Shown here one piece after another: positions 9,311-22,931 of a stretch of DNA of 64,000 nucleotides. The notes under the pieces are model-generated. The model saw only the letters and a list, made by a program, of their open reading frames with translations. It was not told the DNA's origin and ran no database searches. The stretch is from Antedon mediterranea. Lineage: Eukaryota; Echinodermata; Crinoidea; Comatulida; Antedonidae. The DNA lies in assembly GCF_964355755.1 (NCBI RefSeq), contig NC_092675.1, positions 12,787,312 to 12,851,311 on the forward strand, given 5' to 3'. How positions within the stretch are numbered: position 1 is the first letter of the stretch; every line of letters starts with the position of its first letter. Both the position numbers and the translations under genes were made by a program.

Positions 9311-12300
9311 AAACGTTTTAGACCATTTTGTGATTTTCGAAAAAACTTGTTAACATAAAAACACGAAAGTGCTTAGAATAGCTTCAAATCGCATTTGGAA
9401 ACGTTTTAGACCATTTTGTGATTTTCGAAAAAAATTGTTAACATAAAAACACCAAAGTGTTTAGAATAGCTTCAAATCGCATTTGGAGACGTTTTAGACC
9501 AATTTGTGATTTTCGAAAAAACTTATCAACATAAAAACACCAAAGGGATTAGAATAGCTTCAAATCGCATTTGGAGACGTTTTAGACCATTTTGTGATTT
9601 TGAAAAAATTGTTAACATAAAAACACCAAAGTGCTTAGAATAGCTTCAAATCGCATTTGGAGACGTTTTAGACCATTTTGTGATTTTCGAAAAAACTTGT
9701 TAACATAAAAACACCAAAGTGCTTAGAATAGCTTCAAATCGTATTTGGAGACGTTTTAGACTATTTTGAGATTTTCGAAAAAACTTGGTTACACAAAAAC
9801 ATCAAAGTGCTTAAAATCACATTATAAACCGTTTTAGACCATTTTGAGCATTTCGATAACACTTTTCACACAAAAACATCAAAGAGCACAAAATAGCTTA
9901 ATATCGTATTTAAAAACGTTTTAGACCATTTTGAGCAATTCGACAAAACTTTTTCACACAAAACACCAAAGTGCTTAGAATAGCTTCAAATCGCATTTGG
10001 AGACGTTTTAGACCAATTTGTGCATTTCGATGAAACTTGATTACACAAAAACATCAAAGTGCTTAAAATCACATTATAAACCGTTTTAGACCATTTTGAG
10101 CATTTCGATAACACTTTTCACACAAAAACATCAAAGAGCACAAAATAGCTTAATATCGTATTTAAAAACGTTTTAGACCATTTTGAGCATTTAGACAAAA
10201 CTTTTTCACACAAAACACCAAAGTGCTTAGAATAGCTTCAAATCGCATTTGGAGACGTTTTAGACCATTTTGTGCATTTCGATGAAACTTGGTTACACAA
10301 AAACATCAAAGTGCTTAAAATCACATTATAAATCGTTTTAGACCATTTTGAGCATTTCGACAAAACTTTTTCACACAAAATACCAAAGTGCTTAGAATAG
10401 CTTTAAATCGCATTTGGAGACGTTTTAGACCATTTTGTGATTTTCGAAAAAACTTTTTAACATAAAAACACCAAAGTGCTTAGAATAGCTTCAAATCGCA
10501 TTTGGAAACGTTTTAGACCATTTTGTGATTTTCGAAAAAGATTGTTAACATAAAAACACCAATGTGCTTAGAATCACATTATAAACCGTTTTAGACCATT
10601 TTGAGCATTTCGATAACAATTTTCACACAAAAACATCAAAGAGCACAAAATAGCTTAATATCGTATTTATAAATGTTTTAGACCATTTTGAGCATTTCGA
10701 CAAAACTTTTTCACACAAAACACCAAAGTGCTTAGAATAGCTTCAAATCGCATTTGGAGACGTTTTAGACCATTTTGTGATTTTTGAAAAAACTTGTTAA
10801 CATAAAAACACCAAAGTGCTTAGAATAGCTTCAAATCACATTTGGAGATGTTTTAGACCATTTTGTGATTTTTGAAAAAACTTGTTAACATAAAAACACG
10901 AAAGTGCTTAGAATAGCTTCAAATCACATTTGGAGACGTTTTAGACCATTTTGTGATTTTTGAAAAAACTTGTTAACATAAAAACACGAAAGTGCTTAGA
11001 ATAGCTTCAAATCGCATTTGGAAACGTTTTAGACCATTTTGTGATTTTCGAAAAAGATTGTTAACATAAAAACACTAATGTGCTTAGAATCACATTATAA
11101 ACCGTTTTAGACCATTTTGAGCATTTCGATAACAATTTTCACACAAAAACATCAAAGAGCACAAAATAACTTAATATCGTATTTATAAATGTTTTAGACC
11201 ATTTTGAGCATTTCGACAAAACTTTTTCACACAAAACACCAAAGTGCTTAGAATAGCTTCAAATCGCATTTGGAGACGTTTTAGACCATTTTGTGATTTC
11301 GATGAAACTTGATTACACAAAAACATCAAAGTGCTTAAAATCACATTATAAACCATTTTAGACCATTTTGAGCATTTCGATAACACTTTTCACACAAAAA
11401 CATCAAAGAGCAAAAAATAGCTTAATATCGTATTTAAAAACGTTTTAGACCATTTTGAGCATTTAGACAAAACTTTTTCACACAAAACACCAAAGTGCTT
11501 AGAATAGCTTCAAATCGCATTTGGAGACGTTTTAGAACATTTTGTGTTTTTCGAAAAAAACTGGTAACATAAAAACACCAAAGTGCTTAGAATAGCTTCA
11601 AATCGCATTTGGAGACGTTTTAGAACATTTTGTGTTCTTCGAAAAAACCTGTTAACATAAAAACACCAAAGTGCTTAGAATAGCTTCAAATCGCATTTGG
11701 AGACGTTTTAGACCATTTTGTGATTTTTGAAAAAACTTGTTAACATAAAAACACCAAAGTGCTTAGAATAGCTTCAAATCACATTTGGAGACGTTTTAGA
11801 CCATTTTGTGATTTTCGAAAAAACTTGTTAACATAAAAACACCAAAGTGCTTAGAATAGCGTCAAATCGTATTTGGAGACGTTTTAGACCATTTTGTGAT
11901 TTTCGAAAAAACTTGTTAACATAAAAACACCAAAGTGCTTAGAATAGCTTCAAATCGCATTTGGAGACGGTTTAGACCATTTTATGATTTTGAAAAAACT
12001 TGTTAACATAAAAACACCAAAGTGCTTAGAATAGCTTCAAATCGCATTTGGAGACGTTTTAGACCATTTTGTGATTTTCGAAAAAACTTGTTAACATAAA
12101 AACACCAAAGTGCTTAGAATAGCTTCAAATCGTATTTGGAGACGTTTTAGACCATTTTGAGATTTTCGAAAAAACTTGGTTACACAAAAACATCAAAGTG
12201 CTTAAAATCACATTATAAACCGTTTTAGACCATTTTGAGCATTTCGATAACACTTTTCACACAAAAACATCAAAGAGCACAAAATAGCTTAATATCGTAT

Positions 12301-15165
12301 TTAAAAACGTTTTAGACCATTTTGAGCATTTCGACAAAACTTTTTCACACAAAACACCAAAGTGCTTAGAATAGCTTCAAATCGCATTTGGAGACGTTTT
12401 AGACCAATTTGTGCATTTCGATGAAACTTGATTACACAAAAACATCAAAGTGCTTAAAATCACATTATAAACCGTTTTAGAACATTTTGAGCATTTCGAT
12501 AACACTTTTCACACAAAAACATCAAAGAGCACAAAATAGCTTAATATCGTATTTAAAAACGTTTTAGACCATTTTGAGCATTTAGACAAAACTTTTTCAC
12601 ACAAAACACCAAAGTGCTTAGAATAGCTTCAAATCGCATTTGGAGACGTTTTAGACCATTTTGTGATTTTTGAAAAAACTTGTTAACATAAAAACACCAA
12701 AGTGCTTAGAATAGCTTCAAATCACATTTGGAGACGTTTTAGACCATTTTGTGATTTTCGAAAAAACTTGTTAACATAAAAACACGAAAGTGCTTAGAAT
12801 AGCTTCAAATCGCATTTGGAAACGTTTTAGACCATTTTGTGATTTTCGAAAAAACTTGTTAACATAAAAACACGAAAGTGCTTAGAATCACATTATAAAC
12901 CGTTTTAGACCATTTTGAGCATTTCGATAACAATTTTCACACAAAAACATCAAAGAGCACAAAATAGCTTAATATCGTATTTAAAAATGTTTTAGACCAT
13001 TTTGAGCATTTAGATAAAACTTTTTCACACAAAACACCAAAGTGCTTAGAATAGCTTCAAATCGCATTTGGAGACGTTTTAGACCATTTTGTGATTTTCG
13101 AAAAAACTTGTTAACATAAAAACACGAAAGTGCTTAGAATAGCTTCAAATCGCATTTGGAAACGTTTTAGACCATTTTGTGATTTTCGAAAAAAATTGTT
13201 AACATAAAAACACCAAAGTGTTTAGAATAGCTTCAAATCGCATTTGGAGACGTTTTAGACCAATTTGTGATTTTCGAAAAAACTTATCAACATAAAAACA
13301 CCAAAGGGTTTAGAATAGCTTCAAATCGCATTTGGAGACGTTTTAGACCATTTTGTGATTTTGAAAAAACTTGTTAACATAAAAACACCAAAGTGCTTAG
13401 AATAGCTTCAAATCGCATTTGGAGACGTTTTAGACCATTTTGTGATTTTCGAAAAAACTTGTTAACATAAAAACACCAAAGTGCTTAGAATAGCTTCAAA
13501 TCGTATTTGGAGACGTTTTAGACCATTTTGAGATTTTCGAAAAAACTTGGTTACACAAAAACATCAAAGTGCTTAAAATCACATTATAAACCGTTTTAGA
13601 CCATTTTGAGCATTTCGGTAACACTTTTCACACAAAAACATCAAAGAGCACAAAATAGCTTAATATCGTATTTAAAAACGTTTTAGACCATTTTGAGCAT
13701 TTAGACAAAACTTTTTCACACAAAACACCAAAGTGCTTAGAATAGCTTCAAATCGCATTTGGAGACGTTTTAGACCATTTTGTGCATTTCGATGAAACTT
13801 GGTTACACAAAAACATCAAAGTGCTTAAAATCACATTATAAATCGTTTTAGACCATTTTGAGCATTTCGACAAAACTTTTTCACACAAAATACCAAAGTG
13901 CTTAGAATAGCTTCAAATCGCATTTGGAGACGTTTTAGACCATTTTGTGATTTTTGAAAAAACTTGTTAACATAAAAACACAAAAGTGCTTAGAATAGCT
14001 TCAAATCACATTTGGAGACGTTTTAGACCATTTTGTGATTTTCGAAAAAACTTGTTAACATAAAAACACGAAAGTGCTTAGAATAGCTTCAAATCGCATT
14101 TGGAAACGTTTTAGACCATTTTGTGATTTTCGAAAAAACTTGTTAACATAAAAACATGAAAGTGCTTAGAATAGCTTCAAATCGTATTTGGAGACGTTTT
14201 AGACCATTTTGTGATTTTCGAAAAAACTTGTTAACATAAAAACACCAATGTGCTTAGAAAAGCTTCAAATCGCATTTTGAGACGTTTTAGACCATTTTGT
14301 GCATTTCGATGAAACTTGGTTACACAAAAACATCAAAGTGCTTAAAATCACATTATAAACCATTTTAGACCATTTTGAGCATTTCGATAACACTTTTCAC
14401 ACAAAAACATCAAAGAGCACAAAATAGCTTAATATCGTATTTAAAAACGTTTTAGACCATTTTGAGCATTTCGACAAAACTTTTTCACACAAAACACCAA
14501 AGTGCTTAGAATAGCTTCAAATCGCATTTGGAGACGTTTTAGACCATTTTGTGATTTTCGAAAAAACTTGTTAACATAAAAACATCAAAGTGTACAGAAT
14601 AACTTCAAATCGCATTTGGAGACCGTTTTAGGCCAATTTGTGATTTTCGAAAAAACTTGTTAACCTAAAAACACCAAAGTGTTTAGAATAGCTTCAAATC
14701 GCATTTGGAGACGTTTTAGACCATTTTGTGATTTTCGAAAAAACTTGTTAACATAAAAACACCAAAGTGCTTCAAATCGCATTTGGAGACATTTTAGACC
14801 AATTTGTGATTTTTGAAAAAACTTGTTAACATAAAAACACCAAAGTGCATACAATAGCTTCAAATCGTATTTGGAGACGTTTTAGACCATTTTGTGATTT
14901 TCGAAAAAACGTGTTAACATAAAAACACCAAAGTACTTAGAATAGCTTCAAATCGCATTTGGAGACGTTTTAGACCATTTTATGCATTTCGATGAAACTT
15001 GGTTACACAAAAACATCAATGTGCTTAAAATCACATTATAATCCGTTTTAGACCATTTTGAGCATTTCGATAACACTTTTCACACAAAAACATCAAAGAG
15101 CACAAAATAGCTTAATATCGTATTTAAAAACGTTTTAGACCATTTTGAGCATTTAGACAAAACTT
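9311..15165. repeat. Spacer segment between the two S1 copies
   Basis: This 5.85-kb stretch separates the two S1 copies and is itself satellite throughout. It ends the S2 segment (to about 10497). It then holds about 10690-13075, which recurs near 35680, and about 13885-15185, which recurs near 47846. A one-base loss in GAAAAAATTG near 9605 and a rare GAGCAATTCG in the C monomer near 9935 identify the S2 relationship; the latter recurs at 29901. No non-satellite DNA was seen. Confidence 0.85.
10690..13075. repeat. Segmental duplication S4, copy 1
   Basis: The anchor AACACTAATGTGC (11071) recurs at 36062, an offset of 24,991. The rare features AAAGAGCAAAAAATAG near 11405, AACTGGTAACAT near 11560, AGCGTCAAATCG near 11860 and CATTTTATGATTTTG near 11975 are shared in the same order. 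After about 12550 the offset becomes 25,243 because the downstream copy has one more 252-bp A'-B-C cassette. The left boundary is gradual, over about 10600-10700. Confidence 0.84.
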
Positions 15166-18100
15166 TTTCACACAAAACACCAAAGTGCTTAGAATAGCTT
15201 CAAATCGCATTTGGAGACGGTTTAGACCATTTTGTGATTTTGAAAAAACTTGTTAACATAAAAACACCAAAGTGCTTAGAATAGCTTCAAATCGCATTTG
15301 GAGACGTTTTAGACCATTTTGTGATTTTCGAAAAAACTTGTTAACATAAAAACACCAAAGTGCTTAGAATAGCTTCAAATCGTATTTGGAGACGTTTTAG
15401 ACCATTTTGAGATTTTCGAAAAAACTTGGTTACACAAAAACATCAAAGTGCTTAAAATCACATTATAAACCGTTTTAGACCATTTTGAACATTTCGATAA
15501 CACTTTTCACACAAAAACATCAAAGAGCACAAAATAGCTTAATATCGTATTTAAAAACGTTTTAGACCATTTTGAGCATTTCGACAAAACTTTTTCACAC
15601 AAAACACCAAAGTGCTTAGAATAGCTTCAAATCGCATTTGGAGACGTTTTAGACCAATTTGTGATTTTCGAAAAAACTTTTTAACATAAAAACACCAAAG
15701 TGCTTAGAATAGCTTCAAATCACATTTGGAGACGTTTTAGACCATTTTGTGATTTTCGAAAAAACTTGTTAACATAAAAACACGAAAGTGCTTAGAATAG
15801 CTTCAAATCGCATTTGGAAACGTTTTAGACCATTTTGTGATTTTCGAAAAAAATTGTTAACATAAAAACACCAAAGTGCTTAGAATCACATTATAAACCG
15901 TTTTAGACCATTTTGAGCATTTCGATAACAATTTTCACAAAAAAACATCAAAGAGCACAAAATAGCTTAATATCGTATTTAAAAATGTTTTAGACCATTT
16001 TGAGCATTTAGATAAAACTTTTTCACACAAAACACCAAAGTGCTTAGAATAGCTTCAAATCGCATTTGGAGACGTTTTAGACCATTTTGTGATTTTTGAA
16101 AAAACTTGTTAACATAAAAACACCAAAGTGCTTAGAATAGCTTCAAATCACATTTGGAGACGTTTTAGACCATTTTGTGATTTTCGAAAAAACTTGTTAA
16201 CATAAAAACACGAAAGTGCTTAGAATAGCTTCAAATCGCATTTGGAAACGTTTTAGACCATTTAGTGATTTTCGAAAAAACTTGTTAACATAAAAACACG
16301 AAAGTGCTTAGAATAGCTTCAAATTGCATTTGGAAACGTTTTAGACCATTTTGTGATTTTCGAAAAAAATTGTTAACATAAAAACACCAATGTGCTTAGA
16401 ATCACATTATAAACCGTTTTAGACCATTTTGAGCATTTCGATAACAATTTTCACACAAAAACATCAAAGAGCACAAAATAACTTAATATCGTATTTATAA
16501 ATGTTTTAGACCATTTTGAGCATTTCGACAAAACTTTTTCACACAAAACACCAAAGTGCTTAGAATAGCTTCAAATCGCATTTGGAGACGTTTTAGACCA
16601 TTTTGTGATTTCGATGAAACTTGATTACACAAAAACATCAAAGTGCTTAAAATCACATTATAAACCGTTTTAGACCATTTTGAGCATTTCGATAACACTT
16701 TTCACACAAAAACATCAAAGAGCACAAAATAGCTTAATATCGTATTTAAAAACGTTTTAGACCATTTTGAGCATTTAGACAAAACTTTTTCACACAAAAC
16801 ACCAAAGTGCTTAGAATAGCTTCAAATCGCATTTGGAGACGTTTTAGAACATTTTGTGTTTTTCGAAAAAAACTGTTAACATAAAAACACCAAAGTGCTT
16901 AGAATAGCTTCAAATCGCATTTGGAGACGTTTTAGAACATTTTGTGTTCTTCGAAAAAACCTGTTAACATAAAAACACCAAAGTGCTTAGAATAGCTTCA
17001 AATCGCATTTGGAGACGTTTTAGACCATTTTGTGATTTTTGAAAAAACTTGTTAACATAAAAACACCAAAGTGCTTAGAATAGCTTCAAATCACATTTGG
17101 AGACGTTTTAGACCATTTTGTGATTTTCGAAAAAACTTGTTAACATAAAAACACGAAAGTGCTTAGAATAGCTTCAAATCGCATTTGGAAACGTTTTAGA
17201 CCATTTTGTGATTTTCGAAAAAGATTGTTAACATAAAAACACCAAAGTGCTTAGAATCACAATATAAACCGTTTTAGACCATTTTGAGCATTTCGATAAC
17301 AATTTTCACACAAAAACATCAAAGAGCACAAAATAGCTTAATATCGTATTTAAAAATGTTTTAGACCATTTTGAGCATTTAGATAAAATTTTTCACACAA
17401 AACACCAAAGTGCTTAGAATAGCTTTAAATCGCATTTGGAGACGGTTTAGACCATTTTGTGATTTTGAAAAAACTTGTTAACATAAAAACACCAAAGTGC
17501 TTAGAATAGCTTCAAATCGTATTTGGAGACGTTTTAGACCATTTTGAGATTTTCGAAAAAACTTGGTTACACAAAAACATCAAAGTGCTTAAAATCACAT
17601 TATAAACCGTTTTAGACCATTTTGAACATTTCGATAACACTTTTCACACAAAAACATCAAAGAGCACAAAATAGCTTAATATCGTATTTAAAAACGTTTT
17701 AGACCATTTTGAGCATTTCGACAAAACTTTTTCACACAAAACACCAAAGTGCTTAGAATAGCTTCAAATCGCATTTGGAGACGTTTTAGACCAATTTGTG
17801 CATTTCGATGAAACTTGATTACACAAAAACATCAACGTGCTTAAAATCACATTATAAACCGTTTTAGACCATTTTGAGCATTTCGATAACACTTTTCACA
17901 CAAAAACATCAAAGAGCACAAAATAGCTTAATATCGTATTTAAAAACGTTTTAGACCATTTTGAGCATTTAGACAAAACTTTTTCACACAAAACACCAAA
18001 GTGCTTAGAATAGCTTCAAATCGCATTTGGAGACGTTTTAGACCATTTTGTGCATTTCGATGAAACTTGGTTACACAAAAACATCAAAGTGCTTAAAATC

Positions 18101-21100
18101 ACATTATAAATCGTTTTAGACCATTTTGAGCATTTCGACAAAACTTTTTCACACAAAATACCAAAGGGCTTAGAATAGCTTCAAATCGCATTTGGAGACG
18201 TTTTAGACCATTTTGTGATTTTCGAAAAAACTTTTTAACATAAAAAGACCAAAGTGCTTAGAATAGCTTCAAATCACATTTGGAGACGTTTTAGACCATT
18301 TTGTGATTTTCGAAAAAACTTGTTAACATAAAAACACGAAAGTGCTTAGAATAGCTTCAAATCGCATTTGGAAACGTTTTAGACCATTTTGTGATTTTCG
18401 AAAAATATTGTTAACATAAAAACACCAAAGTGCTTAGAATCACATTATAAACCGTTTTAGACCATTTTGAGCATTTCGATAACAATTTTCACACAAAAAC
18501 ATCAAAGAGCACAAAATAGCTTAATATCGTATTTAAAAATGTTTTAGACCATTTTGAGCATTTAGATAAAACTTTTTCACACAAAACACCAAAGTGCTTA
18601 GAATAGCTTCAAATCGCATTTGGAAACGTTTTAGACCATTTTGTGATTTTCGAAAAAAATTGTTAACATAAAAACACCAAAGTGTTTAGAATAGCTTCAA
18701 ATCGCATTTGGAGACGTTTTAGACCAATTTGTGATTTTCGAAAAAACTTATCAACATAAAAACACCAAAGGGTTTAGAATAGCTTCAAATCGCATTTGGA
18801 GACGTTTTAGACCATTTTGTGATTTTCGAAAAAACTTGTTAACATAAAAACACGAAAGTGCTTAGAATAGCTTCAAATCGCATTTGGAAACGTTTTAGAC
18901 CATTTTGTGATTTTCGAAAAAACTTGTTAACATAAAAACATGAAAGTGCTTAGAATAGCTTCAAATCGTATTTGGAGACGTTTTAGACCATTTTGTGATT
19001 TTCGAAAAAACTTGTTAACATAAAAACACCAATGTGCTTAGAATAGCTTCAAATCGCATTTTGAGACGTTTTAGACCATTTTGTGCATTTCGATGAAACT
19101 TGGTTACACAAAAACATCAAAGTGCTTAAAATCACATTATAAACCATTTTAGACCATTTTGAGCATTTCGATAACACTTTTCACACAAAAACATCAAAGA
19201 GCACAAAATAGCTTAATATCGTATTTAAAAACGTTTTAGACCATTTTGAGCATTTCGACAAAACTTTTTCACACAAAACACCAAAGTGCTTAGAATAGCT
19301 TCAAATCGCATTTGGAGACGTTTTAGACCATTTTGTGATTTTCGAAAAAACTTGTTAACATAAAAACATCAAAGTGTACAGAATAACTTCAAATCGCATT
19401 TGGAGACCGTTTTAGGCCAATTTGTGATTTTCGAAAAAACTTGTTAACCTAAAAATACCAAAGTGTTTAGAATAGCTTCAAATCGCATTTGGAGACGTTT
19501 TAGAACATTTTGTGATTTTCGAAAAAACTTGTTAACATAAAAACACCAAAGTGCTTCAAATCGCATTTGGAGACATTTTAGACCAATTTGTGATTTTTTA
19601 AAAAACTTGTTAACATAAAAACACCAAAGTGCTTACAATAGCTTCAAATCGTATTTGGAGACGTTTTAGACCATTTTGTGATTTTCGAAAAAACTTGTTA
19701 ACATAAAAACACCAAAGTACTTAGAATAGCTTCAAATCGCATTTGGAGACGTTTTAGACCATTTTATGCATTTCGATGAAACTTGGTTACACAAAAACAT
19801 CAAAGTGCTTAAAATCACATTATAATCCGTTTTAGACCATTTTGAGCATTTCGATAACACTTTTCACACAAAAACATCAAAGAGCACAAAATAGCTTAAT
19901 ATCGTATTTAAAAACTTTTTAGACCATTTTGAGCATTTCGACAAAACTTTTTCACACAAAACACCAAAGTGCTTAGAATAGCTTCAAATCGCATTTGGAG
20001 ACGTTTTAGACCATTTTGTGATTTTCGAAAAAAATTGTTAACATAAAAACACCAAAGTGCTTAGAATAGCTTCAAATCGTATTTGGAGACGTTTTAGACC
20101 ATTTTGAGATTTTCGAAAAAACTTGGTTACACAAAAACATCAAAGTGCTTAAAATCACATTATAAACCGTTTTAGACCATTTTGAACATTTCGATAACAC
20201 TTTTCACACAAAAACATCAAAGAGCACAAAATAGCTTAATATCGTATTTAAAAACGTTTTAGACCATTTTGAGCATTTCGACAAAACTTTTTCACACAAA
20301 ACACCAAAGTGCTTAGAATAGCTTCAAATCGCATTTGGAGACGTTTTAGACCAATTTGTGCATTTCGATGAAACTTGATTACACAAAAACATCAACGTGC
20401 TTAAAATCACATTATAAACCGTTTTAGACCATTTTGAGCATTTCGATAACACTTTTCACACAAAAACATCAAAGAGCACAAAATAGCTTAATATCGTATT
20501 TAAAAACGTTTTAGACCATTTTGAGCATTTAGACAAAACTTTTTCACACAAAACACCAAAGTGCTTAGAATAGCTTCAAATCGCATTTGGAGACGTTTTA
20601 GACCATTTTGTGCATTTCGATGAAACTTGGTTACACAAAAACATCAAAGTGCTTAAAATCACATTATAAATCGTTTTAGACCATTTTGAGCATTTCGACA
20701 AAACTTTTTCACACCAAATACCAAAGGACTTAGAATAGCTTCAAATCGCATTTGGAGACGTTTTAGACCATTTTGTGATTTTCGAAAAAACTTTTTAACA
20801 TAAAAACACCAAAGTGCTTAGAATAGCTTCAAATCACATTTGGAGACGTTTTAGACCATAAGTGCTTAGAATCACATTATAAACCGTTTTAGACCATTTT
20901 GAGCATTTCGATAACAATTTTCACACAAAAACATCAAAGAGCACAAAATAGCTTAATATCGTATTTAAAAATGTTTTAGACCATTTTGAGCATTTAGATA
21001 AAACTTTTTCACACAAAACACCAAAGTGCTTAGAATAGCTTCAAATCGCATTTGGAGACGTTTTAGACCATTTTGTGATTTTTGAAAAAACTTGTTAACA

Positions 21101-22931
21101 TAAAAATACCAAAGTGCTTAGAATAGCTTCAAATCACATTTGGAGATGTTTTAGACCATTTTGTGATTTTTGAAAAAACTTGTTAACATAAAAACACCAA
21201 AGTGCTTAGAATAGCTTCAAATCACATTTGGAGACGTTTTAGACCATTTTGTGATTTTCGAAAAAACTTGTTAACATAAAAACACGAAAGTGCTTAGAAT
21301 AGCTTCAAATCGCATTTGGAAACGTTTTAGACCATTTTGTGATTTTCAAAAAAGATTGTTAACATAAAAACACCAAAGTGCTTAGAATCACAATATAAAC
21401 CGTTTTAGACCATTTTGAGCATTTCGATAACAATTTTCACACAAAAACATCAAAGAGCACAAAATAGCTTAATATCGTATTTAAAAATGTTTTAGACCAT
21501 TTTGAGCATTTAGATAAAACTTTTTCACACAAAACACCAAAGTGCTTAGAATAGCTTCAAATCGCATTTGGAGACGGTTTAGACCATTTTGTGATTTTGA
21601 AAAAACTTGTTAACATAAAAACACCAAAGTGCTTAGAATAGCTTCAAATCGTATTTGGAGACGTTTTAGACCATTTTGAGATTTTCGAAAAAACTTGGTT
21701 ACACAAAAACATCAAAGTGCTTAAAATCACATTATAAACCGTTTTAGACCATTTTGAACATTTCGATAACACTTTTCACACAAAAACATCAAAGAGCACA
21801 AAATAGCTTAATATCGTATTTAAAAACGTTTTAGACCATTTTGAGCATTTCGACAAAACTTTTTCACACAAAACACCAAAGTGCTTAGAATAGCTTCAAA
21901 TCGCATTTGGAGACGTTTTAGACCAATTTGTGCATTTCGATGAAACTTGATTACACAAAAACATCAACGTGCTTAAAATCACATTATAAACCGTTTTAGA
22001 CCATTTTGAGCATTTCGATAACACTTTTCACACAAAAACATCAAAGAGCACAAAATAGCTTAATATCGTATTTAAAAACGTTTTAGACCATTTTGAGCAT
22101 TTAGACAAAACTTTTTCACACAAAACACCAAAGTGCTTAGAATAGCTTCAAATCGCATTTGGAGACGTTTTAGACCATTTTGTGCATTTCGATGAAACTT
22201 GGTTACACAAAAACATCAAAGTGCTTAAAATCACATTATAAATCGTTTTAGACCATTTTGAGCATTTCGACAAAACTTTTTCACACCAAATACCAAAGGG
22301 CTTAGAATAGCTTCAAATCGCATTTGGAGACGTTTTAGACCATTTTGTGATTTTCGAAAAAACTTTTTAACATAAAAACACCAAAGTGCTTAGAATAGCT
22401 TCAAATCACATTTGGAGACGTTTTAGACCATTTTGTGATTTTCGAAAAAACTTGTTAACATAAAAACACGAAAGTGCTTAGAATAGTTTCAAATCGCATT
22501 TGGAAACGTTTTAGACCATTTTGTGATTTTCGAAAAAAATTGTTAACATAAAAACACCAAAGTGCTTAGAATCACATTATAAACCGTTTTAGACCATTTT
22601 GAGCATTTCGATAACAATTTTCACACAAAAACATCAAAGAGCACAAAATAGCTTAATATCGTATTTAAAAATGTTTTAGACCATTTTGAGCATTTAGATA
22701 AAACTTTTTCACACAAAACACCAAAGTGCTTAGAATAGCTTCAAATCGCATTTGGAGACCTTTTAGACCATTTTGTGATTTTTGAAAAAACTTGTTAACA
22801 TAAAAACACCAAAGTGCTTAGAATAGCTTCAAATCACATTTGGAGACGTTTTAGACCATTTTGTGATTTTCGAAAAAACTTGTTAACATAAAAACACGAA
22901 AGTGCTTAGAATAGCTTCAAATCGCATTTGG
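15166..22931. repeat. Segmental duplication S1, copy 2 (about 7.8 kb)
   Basis: This is the partner of 1545-9310 at an offset of 13,621 bp with no net indel over the anchors checked. After about 22932 the two diverge abruptly: copy 2 enters a GACATTTTAGACC/GATTTTCTAAAAAAC subtype, whereas copy 1 continues with GGAAACG monomers. The last 2.07 kb (20860-22931) also matches 7239-9310 and 27032-29103, so that part exists at least three times in the window. Confidence 0.88.

Noticed and set aside
14660-14863. 67-codon minus-strand open reading frame, also at 48621
   Set aside because: It starts with TTG, lies wholly in A monomers, and its two copies are explained by the duplicated segment at an offset of 33,961.
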